Source: Oscillospiraceae bacterium (GTDB lineage Bacteria > Bacillota > Clostridia > Oscillospirales > Ruminococcaceae). Taken from it: a stretch of 64,000 nucleotides of DNA. A program made the position numbers and the translations under genes. Within the stretch, counting starts at the first letter, position 1. Each line of letters opens with the position of its first letter. The notes under the pieces were generated by a model, which was not told the origin of the DNA, searched no databases, and saw nothing but the letters and a program-made list of their open reading frames with translations. Positions 1 through 8,162 of this stretch are shown piece by piece. The stretch is from contig JAITEB010000017.1 of assembly GCA_031282245.1 (NCBI GenBank), forward strand, positions 186,001 through 250,000, given 5' to 3'.

Positions 1-859
1 GAAGCTCCTGGTTATAGTTCTGGTCGAAGACAGAAACGTCAACAACCGGATTTATCGCTGAAATATATTTATAGCCTGTCGCCGAGGTTCTGACCTCGCT
101 GTAATAGTGCCGCGCGTTCTGGAGCGTCTTGATGGGGAGCGGAGTCGTCGATGTGTATACTTTATCGCCGATCTGTTTGTTGATTATTACTTTAATTTCA
201 AGGTCGCTGAAAACTTCGACCGTGGGGTTGGCTGAAGTTGTTACAAGCACGTCGTATGTCATTGTTTCCCTGTTGTACCTGAGACTGGCTTTCATAAGCT
301 CAACGCCGCCGACGCCTTTGGGGACATAATTAAACACTATATCCGCGCTTTCGGTTTTGTCGCCCATAAACCCGGCGACGCCTTCAATCGGGTCGCCCAT
401 AGAATAGCTTATGCGGTATTCGGAGCCAAGAACAGCTATACCGTCTCTTGGCATGGTGTTTTCGCTTTCGTTGACAATAGGCTCAAGCGTGACGACATTG
501 GCGCTGGCGCTGTCTTTGCCGCCTGAAACAGAAGAAGCCTGCGTGCTGTCTGCTTCGCCGCTTACTTCGGAAGAAGCTGCGGAACTCTCTTCGCCGTTCT
601 CTTCTTCTTCAGAAGTAACTTCTGAACTCTCTTCAATGCTTGCGGCATAAGACGTTTCTTCGCTTGAAGCAGCCTCGCTTTCGTCGGCGTTTACGTCAGA
701 AGATGTTTCAGCGGCTGATTCCTCCGAAGCCGTTTCCTGGCTGACGCTTTCAGTTATGTCGTCCGAAAGACCGTCGGGGCTTCCCCCGGCGGAAAGCGCA
801 AACAGGGATAAACTCAAGAGCAGCGCCACGCCCAAGGCTATGGCCAAAATTTTTTTCAT
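1..859 (-). CDS. Secreted protein with Ser/Glu-rich linker (3' end outside window)
   Basis: The gene starts at an ATG preceded by GGGAGG and runs off the left edge, so only about 286 residues are visible. The N-terminus, MKKILAIALGVALLLSLSLF, is a clear signal peptide ending near ALSAGG. Residues about 28-105 are a low-complexity Ser/Glu/Ala linker (repeated SSE, SEE, ESS), as used by exported Firmicute proteins to space a domain from the membrane or wall. The rest (for example GIAVLGSEYRISYSMGD) looks like a beta-rich extracellular domain that I do not recognise. No lipobox cysteine is visible after the signal peptide. A good promoter lies 94 bp upstream. The function is unknown; export is well supported. 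Confidence 0.75.
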   Translation of the reverse strand, partial: MKKILAIALGVALLLSLSLFALSAGGSPDGLSDDITESVSQETASEESAAETSSDVNADESEAASSEETSYAASIEESSEVTSEEEENGEESSAASSEVSGEADSTQASSVSGGKDSASANVVTLEPIVNESENTMPRDGIAVLGSEYRISYSMGDPIEGVAGFMGDKTESADIVFNYVPKGVGGVELMKASLRYNRETMTYDVLVTTSANPTVEVFSDLEIKVIINKQIGDKVYTSTTPLPIKTLQNARHYYSEVRTSATGYKYISAINPVVDVSVFDQNYNQEL

Positions 860-1331
860 TGGATTTCCTCCCAGATTTTAGAGATTTTGATTTGATGTGT
901 TTTCGCAGACGGAGAGGGGGTCAGCCCTTTTGATTTCCGTCCGACAGTTAAAATTATATATTTTTGATTACAGCTTTGCAAGAACCAAATTGTAATAAAT
1001 CGTAATAATTTTGTGAGATAAAATTACGAAATTCGACCAGTTTTGCATTTTTTCAGGATTAATTCTCTGCCATGTATAATTTTTGAACTGATTTTTTATA
1101 AATTATGTTATTATTTTTTAAATATTTTGATATATTTGTAATATTATATCTGTGATTTGTCGTTTTTACAGAAATTGACACAAACCGCAAAAACCGACTT
1201 ATAATAACAAGTGCTAAAAAAGGCTGAGCCCTTTTATAAATAAATCTTTGCAAAATAAAAAAAATTCGCCCCCAGGCGGCGCAAACATTGCCGCATAGGA
1301 GCGAAGCTGCTTCGCTCATTTTATTTAAATT
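860..1331. other. AT-rich intergenic region, no gene supported
   Basis: This 472-bp gap between recG and the secreted-protein gene holds the promoter at 953-981 and a 9-bp palindrome GAGCGAAGC-t-GCTTCGCTC at 1299-1317 just after recG. The palindrome has no T-tract in the recG direction. An 86-codon minus-strand reading frame (1059-1319) is low-complexity and overlaps the palindrome; I do not accept it as a gene. I see nothing else. Confidence 0.5.
953..981 (-). promoter_or_regulatory. Sigma-A-type promoter of the secreted-protein gene
   Basis: On the minus strand, TTGCAA (976-981) is followed after 17 bp by TATAAT (953-958). The predicted transcript has a leader of about 85 nt before the ATG at 859. 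This is a consensus match only. Confidence 0.6.
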
Positions 1332-3395
1332 TCAGTTAAGCCCGCCTTCCGCGATTTTACTAATCAGGATCTGAACGTTTTGAGCAAGCCCTAAATTTGC
1401 CGGTTGTGTCAAATCCGGGTCGTCAGTCAAAATTTTTTTTGAGCTTTCGATGGCAAGGGCAAGGATGTCAGCGTCGGCGGAGACGTCGGCAATTTTAAAT
1501 TCGGGCAGCCCGTGCTGGCGATTGCCGAAAAAGTCGCCGGGACCGCGGATTTTTAAGTCTTCCTCGGCCAGAACAAAACCGTCGTTTGTTTTGACGACAA
1601 TGCCAAGACGGTTGACCGTGTCCGCGTTCATGGAGTCCGTGATTAAAATGCAGTAGGATTTGCGGTTCCCGCGGCCGATTCTGCCCCTCAATTGGTGGAG
1701 CTGGGAAAGCCCGAAGCGTTCGGCGTTTTCAATCAGCATGACGGAAGCGTTGGGCACATCCACGCCGACTTCTATCACGGTTGTGGAGACAAGCGCGGAA
1801 AGTTCGCCGCTATAAAATCGGGACATGATGTTCTCTTTTTCTTTTGATTTCATTTTGCCGTGCAGAATCCCGACGGAATAGCCCGCAAGCTCAGTTTGGG
1901 CTATTTCCTCGCCGTATTTGTTGACTGAGAGAAGCTGCGCCGCGCCTTCCGTTTCGCTTTCCCGCACAAGAGGGCAGACAATATAGGCCTGGCCGCCATC
2001 GTCGATTATACTGCGGATAAAACTGTAGGCTCGGGCGCGTTTGCCGCTCCTTATCAGAAGTGTGTCGGTTTTCCGTCTGCCCGGGGGAAGTTCTTTTATC
2101 AGAGAAATATCCAGGTCGCCGTACAAAATAAGCGCAAGTGTTCTGGGGATGGGCGTGGCGGACATAACCAATGTGTGCACATCCTGGCCTTTGAGGGCAA
2201 GGCCCGTCCGCTGGCGCACGCCAAAGCGGTGCTGTTCGTCCGTTATCACAAGGCCAAGTCTGGCGAAATTGACGCCTTCGAAAATAAGCGCGTTAGTTCC
2301 CGCGACAAAATCGACCTCGCCGGAGGAAATGCGCGCAAGTGTTTCGCGCTTTTGCTTTGCAGAGAGACTTCCTGTAAGAAGCCCGCACTTAAACCCAAAG
2401 GGAGCGAAAAACTTTGAGAAAGTCTCGTAATGCTGGCGCGCAAGGATTTCCGTCGGGGCCATAATTGCGCACTGCCAGCCGTTTTTGATCAGGCAGTAAG
2501 CCGCCGCCGCCGCAACGGCGGTTTTCCCGGAACCAACGTCGCCCTGAATCAGGCGGTTCATAAGTTTGCCGCCGGATATATCGTCAAAGCAGTCCCGGAT
2601 TGCCCCCAGCTGGCCGTTTGTCAGCGTGAAAGGCAGGCTTTTTATAAACGCCCGCAGCTCGCGCTTGTCTTTATCCGTTTTGATTTTACTAAAAGCTGTG
2701 TTCCGGTTTTTTATTTTCGCAAGGGCAAGGCTAAGCGTGAAAAGTTCCTCGAACACAAGCCGCCGCTTTGCAATCTGCGCGTTCTGCATGGAGTCCGGGA
2801 AATGTATCTGCTTTATCGCAAAAGCGCGGTGGCACAGATCAAGGTTCAGGCGCAATTCCTGCGGAATGCAGTCTTTGATTTCTTCCGCGCAGAGCCGGTA
2901 GGCGTGCTGCACGTCTTTAGCGACGACAAAAGAAGAAAGTCCCGCCGTCAGGGGGTAGACAGGAACTATTTTGTTTTTGTCCTTCGCGCTTATATAATAA
3001 GGCGAAAGAATTTCTTTGCCGCCCTGGTTCTCGGCGATTTTCCCATAGAAAATATATTCCTGCCGCTCAAAGGCGCGGGAAAGCGCATACTGGTTATTAA
3101 AAAACGTGATTACAAGCTCGTCGCCGTTTTCGTCCCCGGCAAGGGCTTTAAAAATAACCCGGCCGCCCGATGCTTTCACAGGCGGGGATTTACTGACAAG
3201 AGAAGCTTTTACGGCGCAGATCCGGCCGGGCCGTGCTTCTTCTATCAGGCAGTAATCGTTATAGTTTATATACCTGCGCGGGTAAAGCTCCAGCAAATCG
3301 CCGAACGTTTTTACTCCAAGCTTTTGATAAAGCCCGGCTTTTTTTTCGCCCACACCGCTCAAATAACGTATCTCTGAATTAATTATGCGGATCAC
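1332..3395 (-). CDS. recG: ATP-dependent DNA helicase RecG
   Basis: RecG remodels stalled replication forks and branch-migrates Holliday junctions. The 687-residue length is normal. The N-terminal wedge/OB region (about 1-230, beginning IRYLSGVGEKKA) is followed by a superfamily 2 helicase core: Walker A GDVGSGKTA near residue 285, the RecG-type DEQHRFG box, SATPIPRTLAL, and motif VI QLRGRIGRG. The listed start is a GTG directly abutting the only Shine-Dalgarno sequence (AAAAGGTGATC), with no spacing. Real initiation may therefore be a few codons downstream at an ATA/ATT, close to where family members begin. The gene is followed by a short gap and no obvious terminator. Confidence 0.95.
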   Translation of the reverse strand: MIRIINSEIRYLSGVGEKKAGLYQKLGVKTFGDLLELYPRRYINYNDYCLIEEARPGRICAVKASLVSKSPPVKASGGRVIFKALAGDENGDELVITFFNNQYALSRAFERQEYIFYGKIAENQGGKEILSPYYISAKDKNKIVPVYPLTAGLSSFVVAKDVQHAYRLCAEEIKDCIPQELRLNLDLCHRAFAIKQIHFPDSMQNAQIAKRRLVFEELFTLSLALAKIKNRNTAFSKIKTDKDKRELRAFIKSLPFTLTNGQLGAIRDCFDDISGGKLMNRLIQGDVGSGKTAVAAAAAYCLIKNGWQCAIMAPTEILARQHYETFSKFFAPFGFKCGLLTGSLSAKQKRETLARISSGEVDFVAGTNALIFEGVNFARLGLVITDEQHRFGVRQRTGLALKGQDVHTLVMSATPIPRTLALILYGDLDISLIKELPPGRRKTDTLLIRSGKRARAYSFIRSIIDDGGQAYIVCPLVRESETEGAAQLLSVNKYGEEIAQTELAGYSVGILHGKMKSKEKENIMSRFYSGELSALVSTTVIEVGVDVPNASVMLIENAERFGLSQLHQLRGRIGRGNRKSYCILITDSMNADTVNRLGIVVKTNDGFVLAEEDLKIRGPGDFFGNRQHGLPEFKIADVSADADILALAIESSKKILTDDPDLTQPANLGLAQNVQILISKIAEGGLN

Positions 3396-3430
3396 CTTTT
3401 GAATTTCTGCGTGCGCCGACCATCCCGCTC

Positions 3431-4165
3431 TTAGGGGTGAACTGCGTTCCCCTCTTTCCCCTGCGGCGTTTGCTCGGGGTTGAGCGCAAGGGGAGCAAAA
3501 TCAAGATAATCGGCGGAAATCATGCGGAAACGCGTTCCTTCGTAAATGCCCTGAAAGGCGTGCCTGTGCCCCTGAGGGTCGTGAATGTGGCCATAATAGC
3601 ATTTTGCTGTTTTGAATTTTTTAAGGACGCTCAAAATTTCTTCGCATGCGTTCCCGGCGTATAGCGGCGGATAGTGCAAAAAGCAAAGCGCCGGCAGCCC
3701 GGTTTTTTCGCCTTCCGCCAATGAAGTCTCCAGGCGCATGGCTTCGCGGCGGATCATTTTCTGGCCGAAAGGCTCGCTGCCGTCGTTTATCCAGCCCCGC
3801 GTGCCGCAAAGGGCAAAGCCTTCGGATATTATACAGTTATTATGGAGAATCTCAAAAGAATGCAAACAGTTGTCGGAAAAAAATTTCTGCATTTTTGCTT
3901 TTGTCGTCCAGAAATAGTCATGATTGCCCTTGATGAGAATTTTTCGCCCGGGAAAGGCTTCCAGAAAATGAAAATCGGCAAGGGACTGCTCCAGCGACAT
4001 ACCCCAGGAAGTGTCCCCGGCAATCACAAGCGTGTCGCCCTCCTGAAGGGTCTGGCCGAAATTTTTCCTAATTTTTGCAATATAGTCCTTCCAGCCTCTG
4101 AAGACATTCATGGATTTTTCAGGGTTTGCAAGGGAAAGATGTAAATCGGCGATTGCATATATCAT
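3431..4165 (-). CDS. Calcineurin-like metallophosphoesterase
   Basis: This 244-residue cytoplasmic enzyme has the two-metal phosphoesterase signature: D-x-H in IADLHLS at residues 4-10, GDTSWG, GNHD, a histidine in FLHYPP and GHIHDPQGH near the end. It belongs to the small single-domain Firmicute phosphoesterases whose substrate is usually unknown. I chose the ATG at 4165 because the family begins at M-x-Y-A-I-x-D-L-H. An in-frame TTG at 4237 would add 24 residues but has no ribosome site and lies upstream of a TATAAT at 4185-4190. The gene sits 35 bp upstream of recG on the same strand and may be co-transcribed with it. Confidence 0.85.
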   Translation of the reverse strand: MIYAIADLHLSLANPEKSMNVFRGWKDYIAKIRKNFGQTLQEGDTLVIAGDTSWGMSLEQSLADFHFLEAFPGRKILIKGNHDYFWTTKAKMQKFFSDNCLHSFEILHNNCIISEGFALCGTRGWINDGSEPFGQKMIRREAMRLETSLAEGEKTGLPALCFLHYPPLYAGNACEEILSVLKKFKTAKCYYGHIHDPQGHRHAFQGIYEGTRFRMISADYLDFAPLALNPEQTPQGKEGNAVHP

Positions 4166-4294
4166 AAGAGGCGTATCCGTTTCGATTATATTTTTCAGCA
4201 GTTTGTTTTTGCGGAATAAATCTATATTATTAAACAAAAAATAAAACTGTCCTTAAGTCGGGGATGCATATTTAAATTTTGGAGGAAAGCTAAG

Positions 4295-4480
4295 ATGTCT
4301 ATTTTCAGCGATTTTACAGACGGCAAAAACACAGACAACTCCATTCAGGTCAAATGCGAGGTCAAAAACTGCCGCTATAACGACAGCGACAAGTGCTACG
4401 CCCACCAGATCCATGTCGGCCCCAGTTTTGCAATGTCAAAGTCCGATACAGTCTGCGGGACTTTCAAAATCGAAGACTGA
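4295..4480 (+). CDS. DUF1540 domain protein
   Basis: A 61-residue protein with a good ribosome site (GGAGGAAAGCTAAG before ATG). Residues about 19-58 match the DUF1540 pattern, with four conserved cysteines in VKCEVKNCRYNDSDKCYA and TVCGTF; the spacing suggests a small metal-binding fold. Members are common in Clostridia and Bacilli, often as small sporulation-era or stress-linked proteins, but no biochemical function is established. It is a single gene, divergent from the phosphoesterase. A GC-rich palindrome (4502-4526) follows it. Confidence 0.85.
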   Translation: MSIFSDFTDGKNTDNSIQVKCEVKNCRYNDSDKCYAHQIHVGPSFAMSKSDTVCGTFKIED

Positions 4481-4501
4481 TTTTGAAATCGCGGCGTCTT
4501 A

Positions 4502-4526
4502 CAGGGGCGGCAGTTTGCCGCTCCTA
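4502..4526. repeat. GC-rich intergenic palindrome, copy A
   Basis: CAGGGGCGGCAG, then TTT, then GCCGCTCCTAC forms a stem of about 10 bp with one mismatch. It shares its arm GGGGCGGCAG with the palindromes at 15841-15867 and 27863-27885. It lies between the convergent DUF1540 and dipeptidase genes and has no T-tract. Confidence 0.5.
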
Positions 4527-5456
4527 CAACGCATAAAATTTTGCAAAAAAACTATATGCGTTCAAGAAAAATATTTTTTCCAAAAGAGCTTTGTCATAGC
4601 CCCTGTTAAGCATATAGTCATAAAATCCCGCGGTGTCTCTCAAATCTTTAAGTCCCGCAACAGTGACGCAGCCGTCAAAGTCCGAACCCATACATAAAGC
4701 GTCCTGCCCGCCCAGGTTTAATATATGATATATATGCCGCTCAAGATCCTCCAGCCCCGCTTCCGCGGGGTTTTCGCCGCGCACAAAATCCCGGTAGAAA
4801 TTCAGCCCGATAAGCCCGCCGCGCTCTATAATCGCCTTAATTTGCCCGTCCGTCAGGTTGCGCGGGTGGCCGCACACAGAGCGCGCGTTCGAGTGGCTGG
4901 CCACAAAGGGCGCGGCGCTCAGGCGCTCAACATCGCGGAAACCTTCGTCGGACAGGTGCGAAACATCCACGATAACGCCGTACTCGTTCATTTTGCGGAC
5001 AGCCTCGCGCCCGAAAGGTTTAAGCCCGCCGCCGCCATCCACACTGCCGTAGCCCAATTCGTTTTCGCCGTTCCAGGTGAGCGTAATCAGTTTTACGCCG
5101 TCAGCGGCGGCCGTCTCCAGATTTTCAAGCTTGCCGCCAAGCGCCGCGCCGCCCTCTATAGAAAGAACAGCGGTTGCGCGCCCGTCAATCCCCTTCCCGC
5201 TGGAAGGCGCAAAAAGGCTTATTTTATCAGAATTTTCCGCAAGCTCGGCAAAAAACACATCGCGGAGCCGTTTATAATAATCAACGGCGGACTGACCGCG
5301 CTTTGTGTCCGGAATCCAAACGGCGAAAACCTGAACCCACTTTTCCAAATAAGCGCCTTTCTCCAGAGACACTGCCGCGCCGCTTTGAGCAAGCTTCTTT
5401 TTTTCTTCTCCCGCAAGCAGGGTGATTGTGTCGCAATGCAAGTCAAAATATTTCAT
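4524..5456 (-). CDS. Membrane dipeptidase family (peptidase M19)
   Basis: A zinc dipeptidase of the renal dipeptidase family, 310 residues, which hydrolyses dipeptides, often including ones with a C-terminal D-residue. Visible signatures are the N-terminal metal motif FDLHCDT (residues 4-10), SIEGGAAL, DVSHLSDEG, SHSNARSVCGHPRNLTD and GSDFDGC. Many clostridial members lack a signal peptide, as here, so it is probably cytoplasmic. The ATG at 5456 follows GGAGG. It lies 49 bp downstream of hemZ on the same strand and may be the last gene of that operon; a TATAAT at 5480-5485 could also serve it. Confidence 0.9.
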   Translation of the reverse strand: MKYFDLHCDTITLLAGEEKKKLAQSGAAVSLEKGAYLEKWVQVFAVWIPDTKRGQSAVDYYKRLRDVFFAELAENSDKISLFAPSSGKGIDGRATAVLSIEGGAALGGKLENLETAAADGVKLITLTWNGENELGYGSVDGGGGLKPFGREAVRKMNEYGVIVDVSHLSDEGFRDVERLSAAPFVASHSNARSVCGHPRNLTDGQIKAIIERGGLIGLNFYRDFVRGENPAEAGLEDLERHIYHILNLGGQDALCMGSDFDGCVTVAGLKDLRDTAGFYDYMLNRGYDKALLEKIFFLNAYSFFAKFYAL

Positions 5457-5505
5457 TTGGAGGCCTCCAGTATGTGTTAATTATACTTGTTTTGATTTTT
5501 TTTAA

Positions 5506-6978
5506 TTACCCGGCGTTTTTGTAAAAATTATAAACCGCCTGTTTGCGCCGGATAATTTCCCCAAAGCCTTTTAGATATTCATATGGAAATTTATAGTTAA
5601 AAATGCGTTCGATTTTGGCCCCGGGCATATAAAGCTTCGACACGGCCCCGGCTCCGCAAGCCAAAATAGTCTGAATTTCCTCCATGATGAATATATTATA
5701 CAGGCAGGCCCGGCCCGGCGCGGCAAAACCGGCGTTTTCCTGATTGTCGCGGGTGTTTTTCTGCCTGTACAGATAATATGGAAAATATCCGGCCGAATCA
5801 AGCCGCCCGCGGGCGTATTCCAGCATTTGCGAGACAAGCCCGCCGTGAGGGTCGTAAATGGCCCTGCCCTGATAAACCGCGTCGGAAGAGCGTTTTACCG
5901 ACAGCGTGTGGACCGTTATGTTTTCCGGCGAAAGCCAGATAAGCCTGTCAAGGCTGTATTTAAAGCCCTCCAAAGTGTCCGTGTTCAGCCCGGCGATCAA
6001 GTCCATGTTGATATTGTCAAAACCCGTCTGACGGGCAAGCCGGAAACTTTCCTCAACCTGCGCGGCGGTGTGACGGCGTCCAATGGCCTCCAGAACGCTG
6101 TCAAGCATGGTCTGCGGGTTTATGCTTATTCTGTCCGCCCCGCCCTCTTTTATGGCCGCAAGCTTTTCTGAATTGATCGTATCGGCCCGCCCCGCTTCGA
6201 CCGTATATTCAAGCGCGCTGGAAATATCAAAATTTTCGCCGATAACCCGGAAAAGGCGGCGGAGCTGAGCCGCGCTGAGCGAGGTCGGCGTTCCGCCGCC
6301 TATATAAATTGTGGAAAGCTTCAAGCCGTTCCCGGCGGCGACTTCGGCGGTGCGCCTGATTTCTTCGCACAGTTTGTTGACGTAATCCGGAATAAGTCCG
6401 GCCGTTTTTTCTGTTGAGTGCGAAACAAAAGAGCAGTACAGGCAGCGCGACGGGCAGAACGGTATGCCGATATACAGGCTGAAAGTTTTTCCCTCCGCAA
6501 ACTCAAGCAGGCCGCGCTGGTTTTCGGCCGTTTTGATGGCAAGAGCGGCTTTCTGCGGCGAGACAAGATATTTGCCCTGAAGGTCTTTTATAATCTCCCC
6601 GGCGCTCATGCCCGCGGAAAGACGCCGCCGAACAAGCCTGACCGGACGCACTCCGGTGAGCGTTCCCCATTCCGGCGCAAAGCCCGTAATTTTCGAGAGA
6701 ATTTTATACAGCATAAAGCCAAAAGCGCGTTCGCAGTCGTTTTTGAAATCCGGGGAATCCGGGAGAATATCCCGCGCCGTCTCATAATTTTCTCCGATTT
6801 TTACTTCGATCAGAAGCCGGTTTTCGCCGCTTTCGCGGGAAAGGCCGGAATAAATATAATCCCCTTCCGGTCTTGCGCCGCCGCCAAAAATAAGCTCAAT
6901 CTTAAGGCCGGGGAAAAACATCCCGGCCAAGCCGCGAATCTCATACTGGCAGACATGCCCGTCAGTCAAAATCGTCAT
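5506..6978 (-). CDS. hemZ: Radical SAM coproporphyrinogen III oxidase-like protein HemZ
   Basis: A radical SAM enzyme of the HemN/HemZ family. The 490-residue length matches Bacillus HemZ (about 500). The N-terminal domain (about 1-155) is HemZ-specific. The radical SAM core carries the cluster motif CPSRCLYCSF near residue 170, then YIGGGTPTSL and ENITVHTLSVKRSS. An upstream open frame to 7167 would extend it inside the MBL gene. I chose the ATG at 6978 because it has GGAG 8-10 nt upstream and gives the family N-terminus. It overlaps the MBL gene end by 17 bp, indicating translational coupling. HemZ-type proteins are often not true HemN; the substrate should be treated as open. Confidence 0.88.
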   Translation of the reverse strand: MTILTDGHVCQYEIRGLAGMFFPGLKIELIFGGGARPEGDYIYSGLSRESGENRLLIEVKIGENYETARDILPDSPDFKNDCERAFGFMLYKILSKITGFAPEWGTLTGVRPVRLVRRRLSAGMSAGEIIKDLQGKYLVSPQKAALAIKTAENQRGLLEFAEGKTFSLYIGIPFCPSRCLYCSFVSHSTEKTAGLIPDYVNKLCEEIRRTAEVAAGNGLKLSTIYIGGGTPTSLSAAQLRRLFRVIGENFDISSALEYTVEAGRADTINSEKLAAIKEGGADRISINPQTMLDSVLEAIGRRHTAAQVEESFRLARQTGFDNINMDLIAGLNTDTLEGFKYSLDRLIWLSPENITVHTLSVKRSSDAVYQGRAIYDPHGGLVSQMLEYARGRLDSAGYFPYYLYRQKNTRDNQENAGFAAPGRACLYNIFIMEEIQTILACGAGAVSKLYMPGAKIERIFNYKFPYEYLKGFGEIIRRKQAVYNFYKNAG

Positions 6979-7609
6979 ATCGGCGCTCCGTCCCCGGCAT
7001 ATAGGGGTTTGTTCTTCTCTCATATTCCAGCGTCGTATTTGCGCCATGGCCCGGGAAAACGTGATAGTCCCCTTCAAGCTCCGCCAGGGTTTCAAGGCTT
7101 TTTTTAAGCCGGGCATAATCCCCGCCGGGAAAATCCGTCCGGCCCATTGAGCCTTTGAAAAGCACATCCCCGGTGAAAAGCATATTATCTATTTTAAAAA
7201 CCGCGTCGCCGGGAGTGTGTCCCCCAAGCAAAAGAATCTCCACAAGCGTTCCCCCGAAAAAGATTTTGTCGCCGTTTTTCAGCAGGATGTCCGGCTCTGT
7301 TTTGTGATGAACGTAAGAATAAGACATATTCCCCAAACTGTTTTCGGCGCTTTCCAGCATGAACGCGTCCTGCTGTGAAATCGCTACTTTTGCCCCTGTG
7401 ACGGCTTTAATCCGCTCAAGCCCGCCGATATGGTCAAAATGGCCATGAGTCAGAAAAATATACTCCGTTTGCAAATTATTATCTTTTATATAATTAATTA
7501 CAGATTGTGGGGAGTCGGCCGCGTCTATAATAATCGCGCTTTCCCCGCTGGAGAGCACATAGCAGTTTGTCTCCATGTCGCCAAGAACGAACTTTCTGAG
7601 TTTGAGCAT
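6962..7609 (-). CDS. MBL-fold metallo-hydrolase (glyoxalase II-like)
   Basis: A 215-residue cytoplasmic hydrolase with the metallo-beta-lactamase metal signature THGHFDHIGGLE near residue 54, followed by GHTPGD, TGDVLF and VFPGHG. This short form is widespread in Firmicutes as YqgX/GloB-like thioester hydrolase; the substrate is not fixed by sequence. It begins 5 bp after dtd ends and overlaps hemZ, so dtd, this gene and hemZ form one operon, an arrangement seen in many Clostridia. Confidence 0.9.
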   Translation of the reverse strand: MLKLRKFVLGDMETNCYVLSSGESAIIIDAADSPQSVINYIKDNNLQTEYIFLTHGHFDHIGGLERIKAVTGAKVAISQQDAFMLESAENSLGNMSYSYVHHKTEPDILLKNGDKIFFGGTLVEILLLGGHTPGDAVFKIDNMLFTGDVLFKGSMGRTDFPGGDYARLKKSLETLAELEGDYHVFPGHGANTTLEYERRTNPYMPGTERRYDDFD

Positions 7610-7614
7610 TTATT

Positions 7615-8079
7615 TCACACCTTTCCGGGCATGATTTCCCGAGTGTCTAATATTATTGTTACCGGGCCGCTGTTGCTTAATTCGATTTTCATGTCGGCTC
7701 CGAAAATTCCGCTTTCAACCCGCTTGACCCCAGCTTCTTTCAGCTTGCTTATAAAATATTCATAGAGCGCGTTTGCGCGTTCCGGCGGGGCGGAGGCCGT
7801 AAACGACGGTCTGCGGCCTTTCCGGGCGTTCGCGCAGAGCGTGAAATTGGAGACGACAAGCGCGCCCCCGCCTGTATCCAGCAGCGAAAGATTCATTTTG
7901 TCGTTTTTGTCTGAGAAAATACGTAGTTCGGCGCATTTTTGAGCAAGGAAACCGGCTTCCTCGCCGCCGTCGCCCTCGAAAACCCCCAGAAAAATAAGCA
8001 GGCCTTCGCCGGTTTCCCCGGAAATTTTCCCCTCTGTCACAGACCTTGCGTAAGAAACGCGCTGTAAAACCGCTTTCAT
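7615..8079 (-). CDS. dtd: D-aminoacyl-tRNA deacylase
   Basis: Dtd removes D-amino acids (and glycine from tRNA-Ala) from mischarged tRNAs. The 154-residue length is normal. It has the family N-terminus MKAVLQRV, the active-site Thr in SNFTLCANARKGRRPSF (family form SQFTLYADTRKGRRPSF) and the Gly-cisPro motif in NSGPVT. The usual Gln before Phe is Asn here, a conservative variation. First gene of the dtd-MBL-hemZ operon, with AGAAGG about 12 nt before the ATG. Confidence 0.95.
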   Translation of the reverse strand: MKAVLQRVSYARSVTEGKISGETGEGLLIFLGVFEGDGGEEAGFLAQKCAELRIFSDKNDKMNLSLLDTGGGALVVSNFTLCANARKGRRPSFTASAPPERANALYEYFISKLKEAGVKRVESGIFGADMKIELSNSGPVTIILDTREIMPGKV

Positions 8080-8117
8080 GTAAAATATACGCCTTCTTTC
8101 TTTTGAAAAGCCGCTTC

Positions 8118-8155
8118 AAATAAGACAGGCAGAATCAAGTTTTGACTCTGCCCGT
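8118..8155 (-). terminator. Hairpin after ftsH
   Basis: AGACaGGCAGAaTCA pairs with TTGAcTCTGCCcGTCT around a short loop, immediately after the ftsH stop and before dtd. The T-tract on the minus strand is weak (TTATTTG), so it may be a pause or mRNA-end structure. Confidence 0.5.
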
Positions 8156-8162
8156 CTGTGTA

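Noticed and set aside
1059-1319. 86-codon minus-strand reading frame between recG and the secreted-protein gene
   Set aside because: Low-complexity composition, no ribosome site, and its beginning is formed by a palindrome; no family resemblance.
2430-3377. 315-codon plus-strand frame opposite recG
   Set aside because: Antisense shadow of recG codon usage; no ribosome site and no recognisable domain.
5506-7167. Longer hemZ start at 7167
   Set aside because: The extra 63 codons lie within the MBL gene, resemble shadow sequence, and the ATG at 6978 has a ribosome site and the family N-terminus.
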